A stretch of DNA of 64,000 bases from Symsagittifera roscoffensis (GCF_963678635.1 NC_087071.1:14018210-14082209), one strand, 5' to 3'. Shown: positions 22,050 to 33,449, counted from the first letter of the stretch. Translations and numbers: made by a program. The notes: generated by a model not told the origin, from the sequence alone.

Positions 22050-22456
22050 CTAATCCTTGGGATCTCTGACTGCTTCGATGGATTCACGACTCACCTTCAG
22101 CTCCTTGTTGGAGTATCTCCTCAACTCCTCTAGCCTGCAATAGCTCTCTATATCGTTAGATTCCTTAGCCGATATCAGCAGCGGCATGTCCTGATATAAT
22201 TCCTGGAGAGCCCTTAGAAAGATTCGTTCACGATCAGCTCCCCCTTGGCGATGGTTTTTATACATTCCTCTAATACAGGAGTGCGGACACGATCCACCAA
22301 GAATCTAAGAAAACAAAGGGCATCTTTGCGCTTAGCCCATGCTATCGCAGAGTCATCTCTACTAATCAACGCACGCAGGGCTTCCATCAGTTCCAGCTCT
22401 TCCTCCTTTGATTTCGAATCATTACTAGATTCATATTCTGATCTTTTGATTCCCAT
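22050..22456 (-). pseudogene. Copy B block 7, first part
   Basis: Frames 22456-22214 and 22265-22050. ISRDDSAIAWAKRKDALCFLRF corresponds to the broken 15.2-15.3 kb stretch of copy A (ITQERAAVACAKPRDALCF in another phase). It is helical and charged. A frameshift lies near 22230. Confidence 0.5.
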
Positions 22457-22506
22457 CAGGCACCAAACTCATCGCATTTGCAAGTCAGTCCTCGTACATG
22501 GGTAGG

Positions 22507-23112
22507 CTAGGTATGCTGCCACCGTCGCAGGCGCATGCATGGTTTCATCGAAGTATCTCTGGAGGGCCGCCCTCCAAGAGTTTTTTTGACAACTGCTCTA
22601 AGCCGATTTCGTTTGCCTCCGAGAACGTCCCAGTACCATACTTTTTTTTGTTTCAGATTAGAGTTTTTTGTCAATTCCTGTAGGTATTCTTGCATGATCT
22701 TTTTTCATTCCAGGCCATCAAGTGCCCTCTCGCTGAATTCCTTGCCTTGAGCAAGACATATAGCTTCCAGTGGGATCACCCATGTGGACTGAGTCGCGTA
22801 TTGTGATCTGACTGTAAACGACCATATCGAATTGTCCCTCCAGCTTCATCCCTGCCAGGTTTGTTCGCGAGGGTTTATAGTCATCAAGCCCACCAGATCC
22901 ACAATAACTTCCCTCTCAAGCTTCGTATCCGTCAAAGCTCGTGCATTCTTCTTAGATTTCGAGGCCGTTGAGATCGAGCCCGCTAGCAAAATAGGTGGTA
23001 TCAGAATTTCTTTTTCTCCCCCACCCGATGCTGAGCAATCTCCTTGTCCATTTTCACTCGGGCGAGATGCTTTCGCTAAGGTTACTATCGCAATCTTTTT
23101 TGACTTTATCAC
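22507..23112 (-). pseudogene. Copy B block 6
   Basis: Frames 23112-22846 and 22695-22507 with a broken stretch between them. The first has a Lys-rich start, a Gly-rich patch and LEREVIVDLVGLMTINPRE. The second contains LKQKKVWYWDVLGGKRNRL, which partly matches LKQKAYG of copy A near 14.93 kb. Plus-strand frames over the same bases are shadows. Confidence 0.45.
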
Positions 23113-23537
23113 TTTTTGATTCTCTGTTTACTCCCTGCTCTACTTCTCAATCTATTCAGCCCTTTCTTGGCTCGCCTTATTGGTTGTCTCTTAGTAGTCT
23201 GATGATCATCGGCACTGTCGTCCGTGACTGATTTGGTCAGAACGTCAGACTCGATGGAGCTCATCAGTTTCTCTAGAGCCTCGCGCATAATGGGCTGCTT
23301 CAACCCCACCTTCCTTACGGACTGCGTCCCATATCTTCGTATCACATCTCAAGTCCTCTCCGTGAAGGCCACTCGTTTCCAGTTTACTCCCATCTTGCGC
23401 TCAAATTCACTTTGGTATCTCTCCCATTCCTCCTCTGACAATGTGCCTAGGAAGGGTACCCTCATCGTCTCTTTGATTCGTCTGCTCCTAGGTGGCTCGT
23501 GAAGCAGTTTATGTACCTCCATACTCCGGGAATTCAA
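23109..23537 (-). pseudogene. Copy B block 5
   Basis: Two frames in one phase, 23537-23349 and 23345-23109, are split by a TGA. RVPFLGTLSEEEWERYQSEF and RYGTQSVRKVGLKQPIMREA match copy A at 14.04-14.22 kb. The C-terminal part is basic (RRAKKGLNRLRSRAGSKQR). No named domain. Confidence 0.6.
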
Positions 23538-23545
23538 TGCCAGGC

Positions 23546-24166
23546 CTACTGGGCCTGCTGATGACAGGCTGACTGCGCCTCCTTCGTAGGGGACATGAAT
23601 GAAGATGGTATCATCAACAATAGGAGCTCATCGACTTCCGCATCGTCGTCGTCGTCGTCTTCATCAAACTGATACTCCAGCAAGCCCCTTTCCAATGCAC
23701 CTAAGTCCAATCCACTCGTCTTGTCCTCTTTCCCTTCCATGGGATCAGCACCTTGATCCGTCACGTCATCGACCTTGGCATCTGGTTTTGGTCCAAGTCC
23801 CGAGGGGTCCTGGCGCATATCCATGCCCGAATCTGGCCGAGCCGGCACTGTCAAATCCCCTGCATGGTAGAACAGTTCATCGTTCACCAGGAATCCCACC
23901 GACTCATCACCATGTGGCGCCAATTCATCTACTGTCATGTAGATGCCTCCTCTGCGCTCCCTTGCCACTTCTATTATTATTACTTTCACTTCTCCTGGCC
24001 ACTTCAATCGTGACAAATCATCAGCTGGTTTGTACCATACATCAGCGGATACCCCGGGCTTCCTGGAAGGTGGTGTCTTAATCTTCTTCCGGCTCCAAGC
24101 ATCAGGAAACGTAAAATCAAACGTGTGCATGGCCGCAACGTTCCAGCTGCTGAAGCGCGGCTCCAT
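23546..24166 (-). pseudogene. Copy B block 4 with Asp-rich tract
   Basis: 206 residues. The first third is globular (VAAMHTFDFTFPDAW, KVIIIEVARERRGG) and matches copy A near 13.35-13.6 kb. The last third is acidic, ending in a run of Asp residues encoded by repeated GAC/GAT codons (about 23640-23670). Copy A lacks this run, so it may be a later triplet-repeat expansion. Confidence 0.55.
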
Positions 24167-24199
24167 CTTCCACTCGATTTCCGCTTTTTTTCTTCCGGG

Positions 24200-24457
24200 T
24201 CACGAGCCGCTCCGATGCGAGGGGCAATGGCGGGAGACGTGACTCCCCGCAACATCCTCCTCATCGGCGGATATCGGGGACACTTGCAGATTCTCCTTGA
24301 CGTGTGCATATGCTTCCGGCCATGCTGGGACCCGCATCACCTCTCTTGAATCCTTCACCACTGGTCGCAGATTCCAAAGCTTACGGTTAAACTGGACATG
24401 GGAAAGGTCCTCTTCGCCCATTCTACAATTGAAATTGTTGTTGAAGTCCATCAACAT
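24200..24457 (-). pseudogene. Copy B block 3, end
   Basis: 85 residues. FNRKLWNLRPVVKDSREVMR matches FLKLWNLRPHDKTNGEITR of copy A (13060-13120). A Ser/His-rich tail follows before the next frame at 24166. It is in the same phase as the block above apart from the stop between them. Confidence 0.6.
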
Positions 24458-25165
24458 TTAGCCCGGCTCCGCTATTCTTCCGAATAACTTTTCGTTGCTG
24501 GCCAATCCTCTCAGCTCTTTCTGTTCCACCACCGAGACTAAGTGGACGTACAGAACTGAGTTCCTGTACGCTTTCACCTGCACATCAGGAAAAGCGTGTG
24601 ACATCACAGGTCCATATACCACAGTGACGAACTCCCTTGGTCCAAAGACTAGAGCCAGCGGATCAATCCGCATCATCACGGCCAGGTAAGTCAGCAGGGG
24701 CATGCCACAATGCTGTTTACACTTGCTAATTCCCGTGGCGACCTTGTCTTCTCCCGTGACGCTCCTGTTCCGTTGCAGGAGATACTGGATCAGGAGCGTT
24801 CTCCAATCTTTCATCTTCTGATAGGAGGCGGTTTCCAACTGCGCGATGAACACTCGGCTCAACCCCTGTAACTGTTCAGGGTAATGCAGGAGCACGAATA
24901 AGTCACCCAATCGGCGATAAGACAATAACTCACTCAATAAGTCACCCATCGTAATTAGGGTGAGCAATCCATCCAGCCTTAGGTCAGCTAATGCTGGAGT
25001 GAGGAGATTCGCGGGTATCTTCACGAGGTTTTTGTGGCCAAACGTCACGTATAGCGCCAGCACCACGCCAATTGACAATTTCTTGATGTCTCTAACAAAG
25101 CTTGCAATCAAATTCCTTGAGACCCTCGGGTAGCACGTGGACATGAAGGATGGCGTCCATCCCAC
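24458..25165 (-). pseudogene. Copy B block 3
   Basis: The longest open frame of copy B, 235 residues. It reads GWTPSFMSTCYPRVSRNLI, LRLDGLLTLITMG, LIQYLLQRNRSVTGEDK, CGMPLLTYL, DPLALVFG and FVTVVYGP, which match 12290-12980 of copy A. It ends at a TAG (24467-24469) directly before MDFNNNFNC, which copy A reads through as INFDDHFRD. The stop is therefore a mutation, not a natural end. Confidence 0.65.
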
Positions 25166-25199
25166 TCCAATCCTCCCAGGTTTGCGTCAGATCTTTCAT

Positions 25200-25952
25200 A
25201 TTGTGCCCTTGTGGCCAAAACATCCGCCTGGAACCTGTCCAACGACATCGTGTTTACGTCTTGCATCAATTGGAGCTTCTTCCGTTTTTTCAAAAAATTT
25301 GTGGTTGCCGATCGGCTATTGTAGTGACCATCGTGTACACAAATTGTAATGGTTCTGGCAGCGCCGCATATCCCGGTGACAACACAAAGACAATCCACGC
25401 CGCGTTCCTGGCGAAGCGTTGCCGCGTCGCTACTTGCACCTCAGCCATGGCCGAAAAGAGCGTCATAATTGCTTCTCTAATGACCTCATTGCTGGGAACT
25501 TATCCGTCTGTGAGCGAAGCCAGTAGCTCTCGGGTCTGTAGGTGATCATTGGAGCCGGCGATTATCATCACCTGTGGGTCAGTACTGACGATTCTCTGTA
25601 CGCTTATCGCCATACCCACTGCCTATCCCCAATCCAGCGTCGGAGTTGTTAGGAAAATCACATCGTGCCAGATGAGGGATCGAAGCGTGTAGAGATAATC
25701 CGAAGTAGCCACTATTAGATACTAGGTATTCTGGATGTCTAAGTGATCACATGCAGCAAACAGACTGTCGCCCATCGGTATCTCCAGTCCTCTATACATC
25801 CTGTCATCTCCTTTCACCGATGTAGCTCTAGGGTATTCTCTCGAATATTCGCCCGGCAATTGGCCTGGCGCCTTAGAGAACTGCCGACACATCTTGTGGT
25901 CTTTATTATTGGGCCAGTTCTCTGTAACATTCGCCCAAATACTACACAGTGA
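25200..25952 (-). pseudogene. Copy B SGNH-like segment 2
   Basis: Minus-strand reading shows GDSLFAACDH, then after a TAG LIVATSDYLYTLRSLIWHDVI (a possible block I with Ser-Asp), then MAISVQRIVS and MIIAGSNDHL (block III), and FVLSPGYAALPEPLQFVYTM. Each matches copy A at 11.2-11.65 kb. Several frameshifts and stops break the frame, notably near 25690, 25500 and 25320. Ser-Asp and Gly-x-Asn-Asp are kept although the neighbouring residues differ from copy A. Confidence 0.6.
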
Positions 25953-26664
25953 CGAAGCGTAGAAAAAGTAACTATAGACGACTGGCCAGCGTCAGTTACC
26001 TAAATTCTATTCCTTTTTCACCGTCTCGGACTAGCCAGTTTATTGTCTGGTCTATTTTGGGCTAAGCAAAAAATTACTATTTTCAGGCCATCAGTCAAAC
26101 GACTTTTAATCAGCTTCCGTTTACATGCGAACACAACCATATAGCTGGCTCTGGAATCCCCAGACTACGTGATTGTTATTAAAAACACGGCTCAAATATC
26201 AAATTTTACTATATTTTTGGTAACAGTTCTATATTAAAACCATTGGAGATGGATTGACCCTTTCTTCTTTCTAGCTACTCATATTCTAAAAATACCAATA
26301 ATATCGGTGTAAATTCAAATGTTCAGGACATCAGAGTAGCTTAATACAAAGTTAATTTATTACAGTCCTTCACCATATGATGTCTCTGGGGGGCCCAGCC
26401 TCCGATTCTGTGCTTTTTCTGTAATAACATCGTTGTTACACACAATTCGTGGCACCGGAGGATACTGCTCATTCGTGCTTCCCCACTGAAGCTTCCTTTC
26501 AGTCTATTGTCTCCAATTAGTTGTCTTATGGTGCGCAGAGTTCACGATAAGAGGCTTCGTGTTTTCTTCTATATTTTCGACCGTCTGTCATTTGCTATTT
26601 TAGTTGTTGTTCTGTTTTTTGTCACTTTTTAGCCAAAAATGGCCCTTTCCCGTATTTCCCAGAA
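25953..26664. other. Non-coding stretch right of copy B
   Basis: No coding frame. It carries the 26025-26062 repeat block. It is probably part of the copy B 5' LTR or leader. No primer-binding site could be named. Confidence 0.4.
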
Positions 26665-26840
26665 ACAGACTATCTGCAATCGAATTCTCGAAAATTAAAA
26701 GTTCCAGATTATTCTAGCCTCTTTTTCAGCAATACATGATCACTAAGGCCTCTAATGTCTTTTTCGTGCTGCGACGGAAGGTTCCGCTGTGCCAATCTGG
26801 GGAATGGCACACTCCGTGGTGAACTTGCCACTCCGTAGAG
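26665..26840. repeat. Direct repeat, right copy (candidate LTR part)
   Basis: Partner of 19135-19300, in the same orientation. The best-kept core runs from ATTCTAGCC to the GTGCCA...TGGCAC inverted repeat (26789-26810). A second matching block is at 26025-26062. Together they bracket copy B, as a 5' LTR would for a minus-strand element. Confidence 0.5.
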
Positions 26841-28454
26841 GTGGTACCAACTCTCTGACCCTCTTACGGACATCCATCAGGGATCGGACAGTTATTTTCG
26901 GACAAGATGTGATTCTATATTTTTATTTGTTGTTGTTTCAGATTAGTTTATTTCATTCCTGATCGAAAGATCAAGTGTAATAGTTGTTGGTTTGGTACCC
27001 CCATAGAGTGTTTTTGAGTATTTAAGCACGTTAATGATGATTTGGCCGCTGACCGTATGGTAGAGCGTCAAGCTGACAGACGTGCCTCAGACACAGCAGT
27101 GGTCAACAGGGAGAACATCCTCAACGACTGTTGGGTATCGTTAGCACAAGTTTAATATCGGTCGGGTACTGTTTCAAAAACTTAGGTGGTGGGGGAAAAA
27201 ATTGAACCGGTCAGATTTTACCCTCCACTCATTGCAAATTCCCGAGTTAATGGTCCTATTTCGCGTACTATATAGAAAAAGAGGGTATAGTAATATTAAT
27301 TAACGAGTACTAATAGACTAAATTGCTCGTTTTACACAACATCCATTTCTCATTTTAAACCCGAAGAACCCTAAATTTGTCGGAAAAAAAAACAATTTTT
27401 AAGAAGTCAGTTTCAATAAATTTGCAGCAAGACTCCGAGAAGCTCCTTGGATAGAGATAGAGACTTAAATATCGGAGAAGTAAGGAAATGGAGGATCCAA
27501 AACCAAGTTTTTGCCCAACCTTTAGTTTTTAAATGAAGTTTGGTGATTGCTGCGGCCGTTTGGAGTCTTTTTTGAGTACTATAAAGTTTTCTGAGAACAT
27601 ATATAGGTAGTAAAAAAAAGACCGATATAGCAAACGCTTTTTTGTTGATTTCTGAAAGACTACCGAACCGATCGGAATGGTTTTGGTACTATTAAAGGAC
27701 GTTTTTACTCATTTTCTTGATCCACAACAATTTTTAGATTGATAGAATTGGAGAAAAAAATTTTTTCTAGAATTTGTCAGGACCCAAAAGTGAGGAACCA
27801 TCTGTTTTTTTCTGGTTTTTCTTGTGTTATTTTGGTTGTGTCCTTTTTTCAAAAATCAAATTGTTTTTGGTTTGGGTTTGTCTTTCGACTTTTTGCTGTC
27901 TTATTATTTCTTTCTTAGACTTGGTAATCGTCTTCAAAGGAATAAATTATCCAGTTTTAAGCTGGTGTAATCCGGTTTGGGTACCGTAGGTTTTCTTTTC
28001 TTAGTCATGTTGTTAGTTTATGGCTTATGGTGTTTAGTAAAATGTGTTGGTCAGCTTAGGTTAACATATGATTCCTTTCCAACTGGGTTAAAGAAAAGTT
28101 GGAAAGTTGTTATCGCTTGTGTGAGCTAATGTTAGTGAAAACTCAAAACTTAAAATCATTCCTTTTAAACAATTTTTCGTGGGCGAGCTGTGTGATTGTG
28201 GATAGAATTCTTGTGCGAAGAAAGGAAAATATAGAATGGGTTAGTACTGCTTATTTATTTCATAAATTTTACTGCTTACAGTTTGAATTTTACTACTTTG
28301 GGAGATTTTAAAATTATAAATTTTCATCGTATTTGATTTTACTACTCTGGGGGAATATTTTATAGATTAGTTTACTGCTTTTGTATGAATTTTACTGCTT
28401 CATTCAGTGCATAAGATTTAATAATTAATATAATTTCAAGAGTGTGTATTTTTA
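26841..28454. other. AT-rich spacer between copy B and the env-bearing element
   Basis: There is no supportable gene. Short plus-strand frames at 27774-28311 are low-complexity Phe/Leu-rich translations of T-rich DNA. The region probably includes the 3' LTR of the next element, but I could not pair it with a second copy. Confidence 0.4.
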
Positions 28455-28457
28455 TGT

Positions 28458-28484
28458 GGTTTTTTTTTCTTTTTTTCTTGCAGG
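28458..28484 (-). promoter_or_regulatory. Possible polypurine tract
   Basis: The minus strand here is almost pure A and G (AAGAAAAAAAGAAAAAAAAA). It lies just after the last coding frame of the env-bearing element, where plus-strand priming would occur. On the plus strand the same run followed by CAG could also read as a splice acceptor. Confidence 0.35.
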
Positions 28485-28583
28485 TGATTATGGTGTGAAG
28501 ACTAAAAGAAGAAACTAAACATCTATATAAAATGGTTAGTAGAGATTTAAATTAGTTAGTTGTAATATTTAAGTTATTTTTAC

Positions 28584-30156
28584 CTAGTCATCGGAGAAGA
28601 AACCATGTGCGAAACTGTCGTGAATAAGATCAGATGTTGTTAGTAATTTAGTTAATATGCGTATGACATTTTTAGTTTGCAGCAGTGGCCAAAGCAATTG
28701 AAGTGCTTTTATGGTGTTTAATTCTTCGGTGCCAACTGCGAATTCATGAGGTGTGATTCGTATTAGATTGTATAGTTTATGATTGTATTTAGTGTAATGA
28801 ATGATTTCTAATATGGGAATTTCGATAGGTTGGATGAATTCATGCGGGATGATGAAGGGTCGGGATTCTTCGTCATTGAAGGTTTTGGTGAGGGGGCAGA
28901 ATATATACATCAGGTAACTGGGTCATAGTTGCGGTGGATGCCTTGAAGGTTAGTATTTTCTATGCAATATTTGAAATTAAGAAAAAATGGTGAGGTGTAA
29001 TTAGAATTAATAAACTGAAATCGATGGTGAGGTTGTCGTGATGGTGTATGTAAATAAAAATGATTTTGAATAAAACGAAAATATGTGTAAGTGTGCGTTT
29101 GTTTAGTTTGCAACAAAATAACGTGGGAACAGTACAAATCACGTTCTTTTGAGGAAAGAAAATGAAAGGTTAGTGATGTTTTGATGAAAAATTTTTCCGT
29201 TAGTTGTTGGTTAGCAAAACCGTCGTCATCTAGAAATTGGTCTTGATTTGGTCTAATGATATTATGGTCGTGGTATTCTATTGAGTAATCGTTAGCTCGG
29301 GGTGCTGTGAATGTTTTTAATAGCTTCTTATATCCGACATATGTAAATTGTCGGGGTGTGAGTGACGTGGTTAGTCTATTTAAATCATTTTTGGTTCTTT
29401 CAATATCGTGTGTGGTGTTTTGAAGTGGTAGAGAAAGAGGGTTAGTGAAATCATAGTAAGCGGTCCAATGAAGTGTAGGTATAAAAACATTCTCATCTAC
29501 AAAATTACGTGGTTCTGTGTTACTGTGTCAGAATGATTTAGGGTGTATTGTGGAAATAAAGGTAGGGTTATTTGAAGATAACTTGCGGTGTTTGTGTGGT
29601 CTGGATGATTGATATATTCTCTGGCGGTTCCGGGTTTTGATGGAAATGGATGATTAGGAAATTTTCGTTTAAATGTTTTATAAGCCCGGTTAGTGCTAGT
29701 GGATGTTTCTGTTGACGTGGATGATTGAGCTAGTGATGGTGTATAATCTGATAGTGGTTTAGGTGTTGGTGGATTTGATGGTGTTATTGTTGATGATAAT
29801 CGGTGATTAGTGAGGGTGTGGGGGTATTGTAACTGTTGTTGTAGGGTTATAAAATTATCAAGTTCTTCAGAAAGTTCAATGTTATCTGGGGAGATATTGT
29901 TGGAAAGTTCGGAATTAAATGAGGAATAGGTTGAGGTTATTTGTGAAATACGAGAAGGAGTGGAGGGGGATGGAAATTGGTTATGGGGTTGAATGGTTTG
30001 AAAGCAGGGTTTTGAAAAATTTGAAGATGTGGTTTGGGTATAGGTGGAATGGGATGGTTCAGAGTTGGCAAATTCGTCGGGAGTTTCTACATCGGAATGA
30101 TTGAATTTTAATACTGAGTGAAAAACTGAGATGTCTGAGTTAGTTTCAGAATTCAT
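28584..30156 (-). pseudogene. Post-env accessory frame (unrecognised)
   Basis: Coding runs from MNSETNSDI at 30156 down to DSFAHGFFSDD at 28584, in at least three phases (30156-29497, a frame over about 29500-28910, and 28910-28584), for roughly 500 residues. The first 160 residues are Ser/Thr/Pro/Asn-rich and look disordered. The rest looks globular, with aromatic-rich segments such as LHWTAYYDFTNPL and RQFTYVGYKKLL. It lies after the glycoprotein and before the polypurine tract, so it is a third gene of the element. I recognise no family. Confidence 0.5.
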
Positions 30157-30689
30157 GCCTGATGATGTATTAACTTGTGGTGAATCAGGTGGCGGAAAAG
30201 CGAAAAGAGGGATAATGGGGATTTGAGTTTGGAGGTTGGCTGGATGAGAATTTCAGCGGTGGAGGGATCCAATTCGTCTGCTCATCGTGGTCTAAAAAAA
30301 TGATTATTTTGAGATTGAAAAGTGGTGTTATGGGGTTGTTAAATAATTTGCTCATATGTATTATCATTTTGTTGGTGTTGTGTTACCTAATGCTGGATGC
30401 GGCTTTGTACTGTATTGGATCTGAAATTTGGAGGCTTTGTAATTGCTAAATTTTGAAAATTTCGGGAACTAGTGATAGTGGATGGTTTTGAGGTAGGTTT
30501 GGTAGTTGTAGTGCTGTAGGTGTTGTGTTTGTTTTACCTTGTTCTTCGTCGTGTGTATTTGGTCTTGTGGATAATTTTGTATTGTGTTCTTTGATTTTGC
30601 ATCTAAGAGTATTTTATTTATTGATGATGAAAATCTTCCAAAGAAACCTGCAAATAGTATGCGTGCTACGCTTGCTTGTCAATTTACTT

Positions 30690-32690
30690 ATGTGTGTATT
30701 GCATGTATATTATAGATTCCTTTTAGTAGTGAGAAAATAAATCCAAAAAAATTAAACATAGCGTATAAGATAGTCAATCTTTATAAGATGTAATATGGCC
30801 ATCCTAGAAAGGCAAGAATTTCGTTTTTTAGAGTTACAAAATTGAAAATATTAATGGGTGAAAAATCTTTTGATCTATATTTTCCACCATTTAAATACAT
30901 GTAGTCTTTGATATCTTTAAAATATTCACTGTAGTCTTGTGTATAAATGTCTGAGAATCCTGCGGTTTCTGCAAGTTTTTTTAAATTTTGAAGAATATAT
31001 TTCCGATTTAGAATACATTCCTACCGATTGTAAATCGATGTTAGAATTGCGAGCGATCGCTCGAATACTTTCCGGTGAACACTTTTTCAATGGTTGCATT
31101 AATGTAGGGTATGGTGTTAGTAAATAGTATTTCTCTTCGTCAGGGCTTAATTGCACTACGTTATGGCTTTTTCTGAACCACACGGGACTGCGGTATTCCA
31201 AAAACAAGTTTGTCTTGAAAGTGTACTTCTTTTAAAATAAAAAATGAGAATGCCCTCATAATATCTCTTATCTTCAAAAAATATAGTGGTGATACTTTTT
31301 TGGTACAATTATAAAACCATAAAAAATTTCCATCGTAATCAAGAAATATTGATCTATTTCCTGATAACAAATATCCTGCGGAGGGTATTTTTAAGACTGC
31401 TAATGCGAGTGATTGTAAAATCTGTGTTCTTTCTAATTCGCATAATTGGTGAAGCGTTTCGAGTTCAGAAAAGGACATTTCTTGAAAAATTCTACTAATT
31501 GTGTAGTCTAATTTCATGTCTAAGTGAATATCGTAATGTATGTTTCCAAAGTAGGTATTATTCATAAGTGATAATTCTTGTAAACGTGTACTTTTACTAT
31601 CAGATGGTTGTAGTTTTCCACCAGGTTGACCATTATATTTAGAGAAGTTGACTGGGACGTAGGGTGTGCCGTCGTTTTTATAGTGACCTGTTGCATACGG
31701 TTCAAACTTAACTTTACCAAATGTCATGTCGAAACCTTCTTCGTATTCGACAAATATTTCAGAGTATTGTGTTTTATAAAATGGATTGCGATATTTACAT
31801 GAAAATTCTGTTTCGTGATAGATTTGAAAATGTGTCAATTTGTTTTCTATATCGTGAATGTTTCTGAAATCACTGCTTTGTCTGTGAGACGGGTTCACTT
31901 GTTCGTTTGGTATGGATTCAATAAAGTATTTTTCATGAGTTTTTATCATTCGAGCGTGTACTTTTTCTACTTCAAATGTTGTACAAGTATCTTCGGGAAA
32001 TCAAACAATTGTTGCCTGTGTCCTTGTTGTGGGATCACAATAGCTTTGGTCAATTTTACATGGTAATCTTATTCTTGATAAATAATGGTGTTGTCTTTTA
32101 AATCTCGTGTAAGTTGAATTTTTTCAAGTTGTATTTTCCAATCGAAAAACATTTTTTCCTGGTATCCTCTATTTTTTATCTGCTTTGCAATTTGAAGGAT
32201 TATTTATTCCAATGTGTGGTATCCAGTGTTTATCGTGAATGTCGTATGTTAATCCTCCGTGTGCGCCAGTAAATGGGTGTCGCTCGTCTAATTGTAGATG
32301 TCCTTGATATCTTTCAAGTTCTGCTTGATGTACTGAATCGGCAAAAACTTGAAAACTTACTATTTTTCTATTTGATTTTTTTGTTTTTCGTTAAGTTTAA
32401 CCTAAGTAATTCGTTTTTACAATTGTCGGGTTTTAAATGTAAAAGTCTTTCTATATTACTCTGGTAGAAGGATTCGCGATCAAGTCGATTTTTATTTCCG
32501 TTAGAAACTTGTGAATAATATACTTCTTTGCGGAAAATGTTGCTGTGAATTTATAGGAAAATGTTGCTGTTCATAATACGTTACTAGTAGATCCTGAGGT
32601 CCTGTGCGAGGAGATGGATTTGTATTTTGTTCGGAAAAAATTTGACAAAGGATTTGTTGACAAATGGATATCTCTAAATTATACATGTGT
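30690..32690 (-). pseudogene. Env-like glycoprotein, disrupted
   Basis: The best frame is 31949-31161 (262 residues), continued at 31207-30926 and in other phases down to about 30690. It has a Cys-containing core around LCELERTQILQSLAL and GYLLSGNRSIFL, followed by WFYNC. This pattern resembles envelope glycoproteins of chuvirus-like viruses found in invertebrate elements; that link is from recall of the motif, not from a search. A hydrophobic stretch (about 30800-30710) fits a transmembrane anchor. Upstream, Cys-containing segments extend to about 32690 with stops (for example near 31997) and shifts. It would have been a membrane fusion protein. This copy is inactive, and I give no repaired sequence. 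Confidence 0.55.
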
Positions 32691-32895
32691 ATGATAATCC
32701 TGAATATGGATTAGAAAATTTGATATATCCAATTGTGTTTTTGGTGTATCTGTCGTATTTATAAATTACTTCAGTTGTTATAAAGGGGGGAGGTAGTCAT
32801 TGAGCTGTTATATTCGGTGTACTTAAAGGAAAAGGAAGTTGAAAAATATTATTTAGTTTGACTGTGATTTCAAATTTTAGTTGGAGACTATTTTG

Positions 32896-33444
32896 TTAAA
32901 GTATTTGAATATTATGTTGTCGAATATCTTCGTGGATATATTGTCTATATTGTAATCTATTAAATGCCCAACTATGGAGTCGGCTACTTTCATGGTGTTG
33001 CCCAAATAGTGGGGGAGGTGCTACGAAAGTATTCCAATCTAATCGTAAAGGGACGTTTGACGATGATTGTTCTTTGTATCGAGCGTCAAGATTATTTAGA
33101 AAATTTAAGCGGAAAAGTGTTGGTGAAATTTGACTTAAAGATGGTGTCGGTGGAAGTGAAATTGATTCTGGTAGGGATGATAGTGTTGTATCAGAGGAAA
33201 TATCTATTGGTTCGTTTACTAAATTAGGTTCACCTTGAGTATATGAGTGTGAAGTCCAATATGGTAAGCGTTCAGTAGATTTTGGGGTGTTAAAAGGATT
33301 TTCACGAATTTGTTTTGAAGTTGGGGTTGAACCTAGATAGTCTGATGGAGTATTTGAAATACTACGTTGTGAAATAAGTGTAGGGGTGTCTGGCAATGTA
33401 CTGCTAGAAAGTTCTGAGGTAGTTGGTGTTGGAGATTGAGGCAT
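32896..33444 (-). pseudogene. Ser/Thr/Pro-rich frame before env
   Basis: 182 residues. The first 120 are Ser/Thr/Pro-rich (MPQSPTPTTSELSSSTLPD) and the last 60 are more ordered (DWNTFVAPPPLF, then SWAFNRLQYRQYI). It lies between integrase and env. It may be the disordered tail of a protein that begins upstream at about 34.2 kb. Function unknown. Confidence 0.45.
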
Positions 33445-33449
33445 GTTAA

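Larger units (their letters stand above)
20030..25952 (-). mobile_element. Second copy of the accessory module (copy B, diverged, no gag-pol)
   Basis: Read on the minus strand from 25952 to 20030, this segment matches 11.05-17.54 kb of copy A, block after block in the same order. It covers the SGNH-like segment 2 and all later blocks. The coiled coil, SGNH-like segment 1, macro domain and gag-pol are absent. Protein identity reaches about 60 percent in the best block by hand count and is much lower elsewhere, so the copies belong to different subfamilies. Direct repeats flank it (about 19.1-19.3 and 26.0-26.8 kb). It could be a non-autonomous element or the remains of a full one. It lies tail-to-tail with copy A. 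Confidence 0.75.

Noticed and set aside
23599-24242. Plus-strand frames of up to 160 residues
   Set aside because: They are shadows of copy B block 4 on the minus strand, which has a clear homologue in copy A.
11050-25952. Tail-to-tail copies acting as a hairpin RNA source for silencing
   Set aside because: The two copies are too diverged at nucleotide level to form long perfect duplexes.
27774-28311. Small membrane-protein genes
   Set aside because: Phe/Leu-rich translations expected by chance from T-rich DNA.
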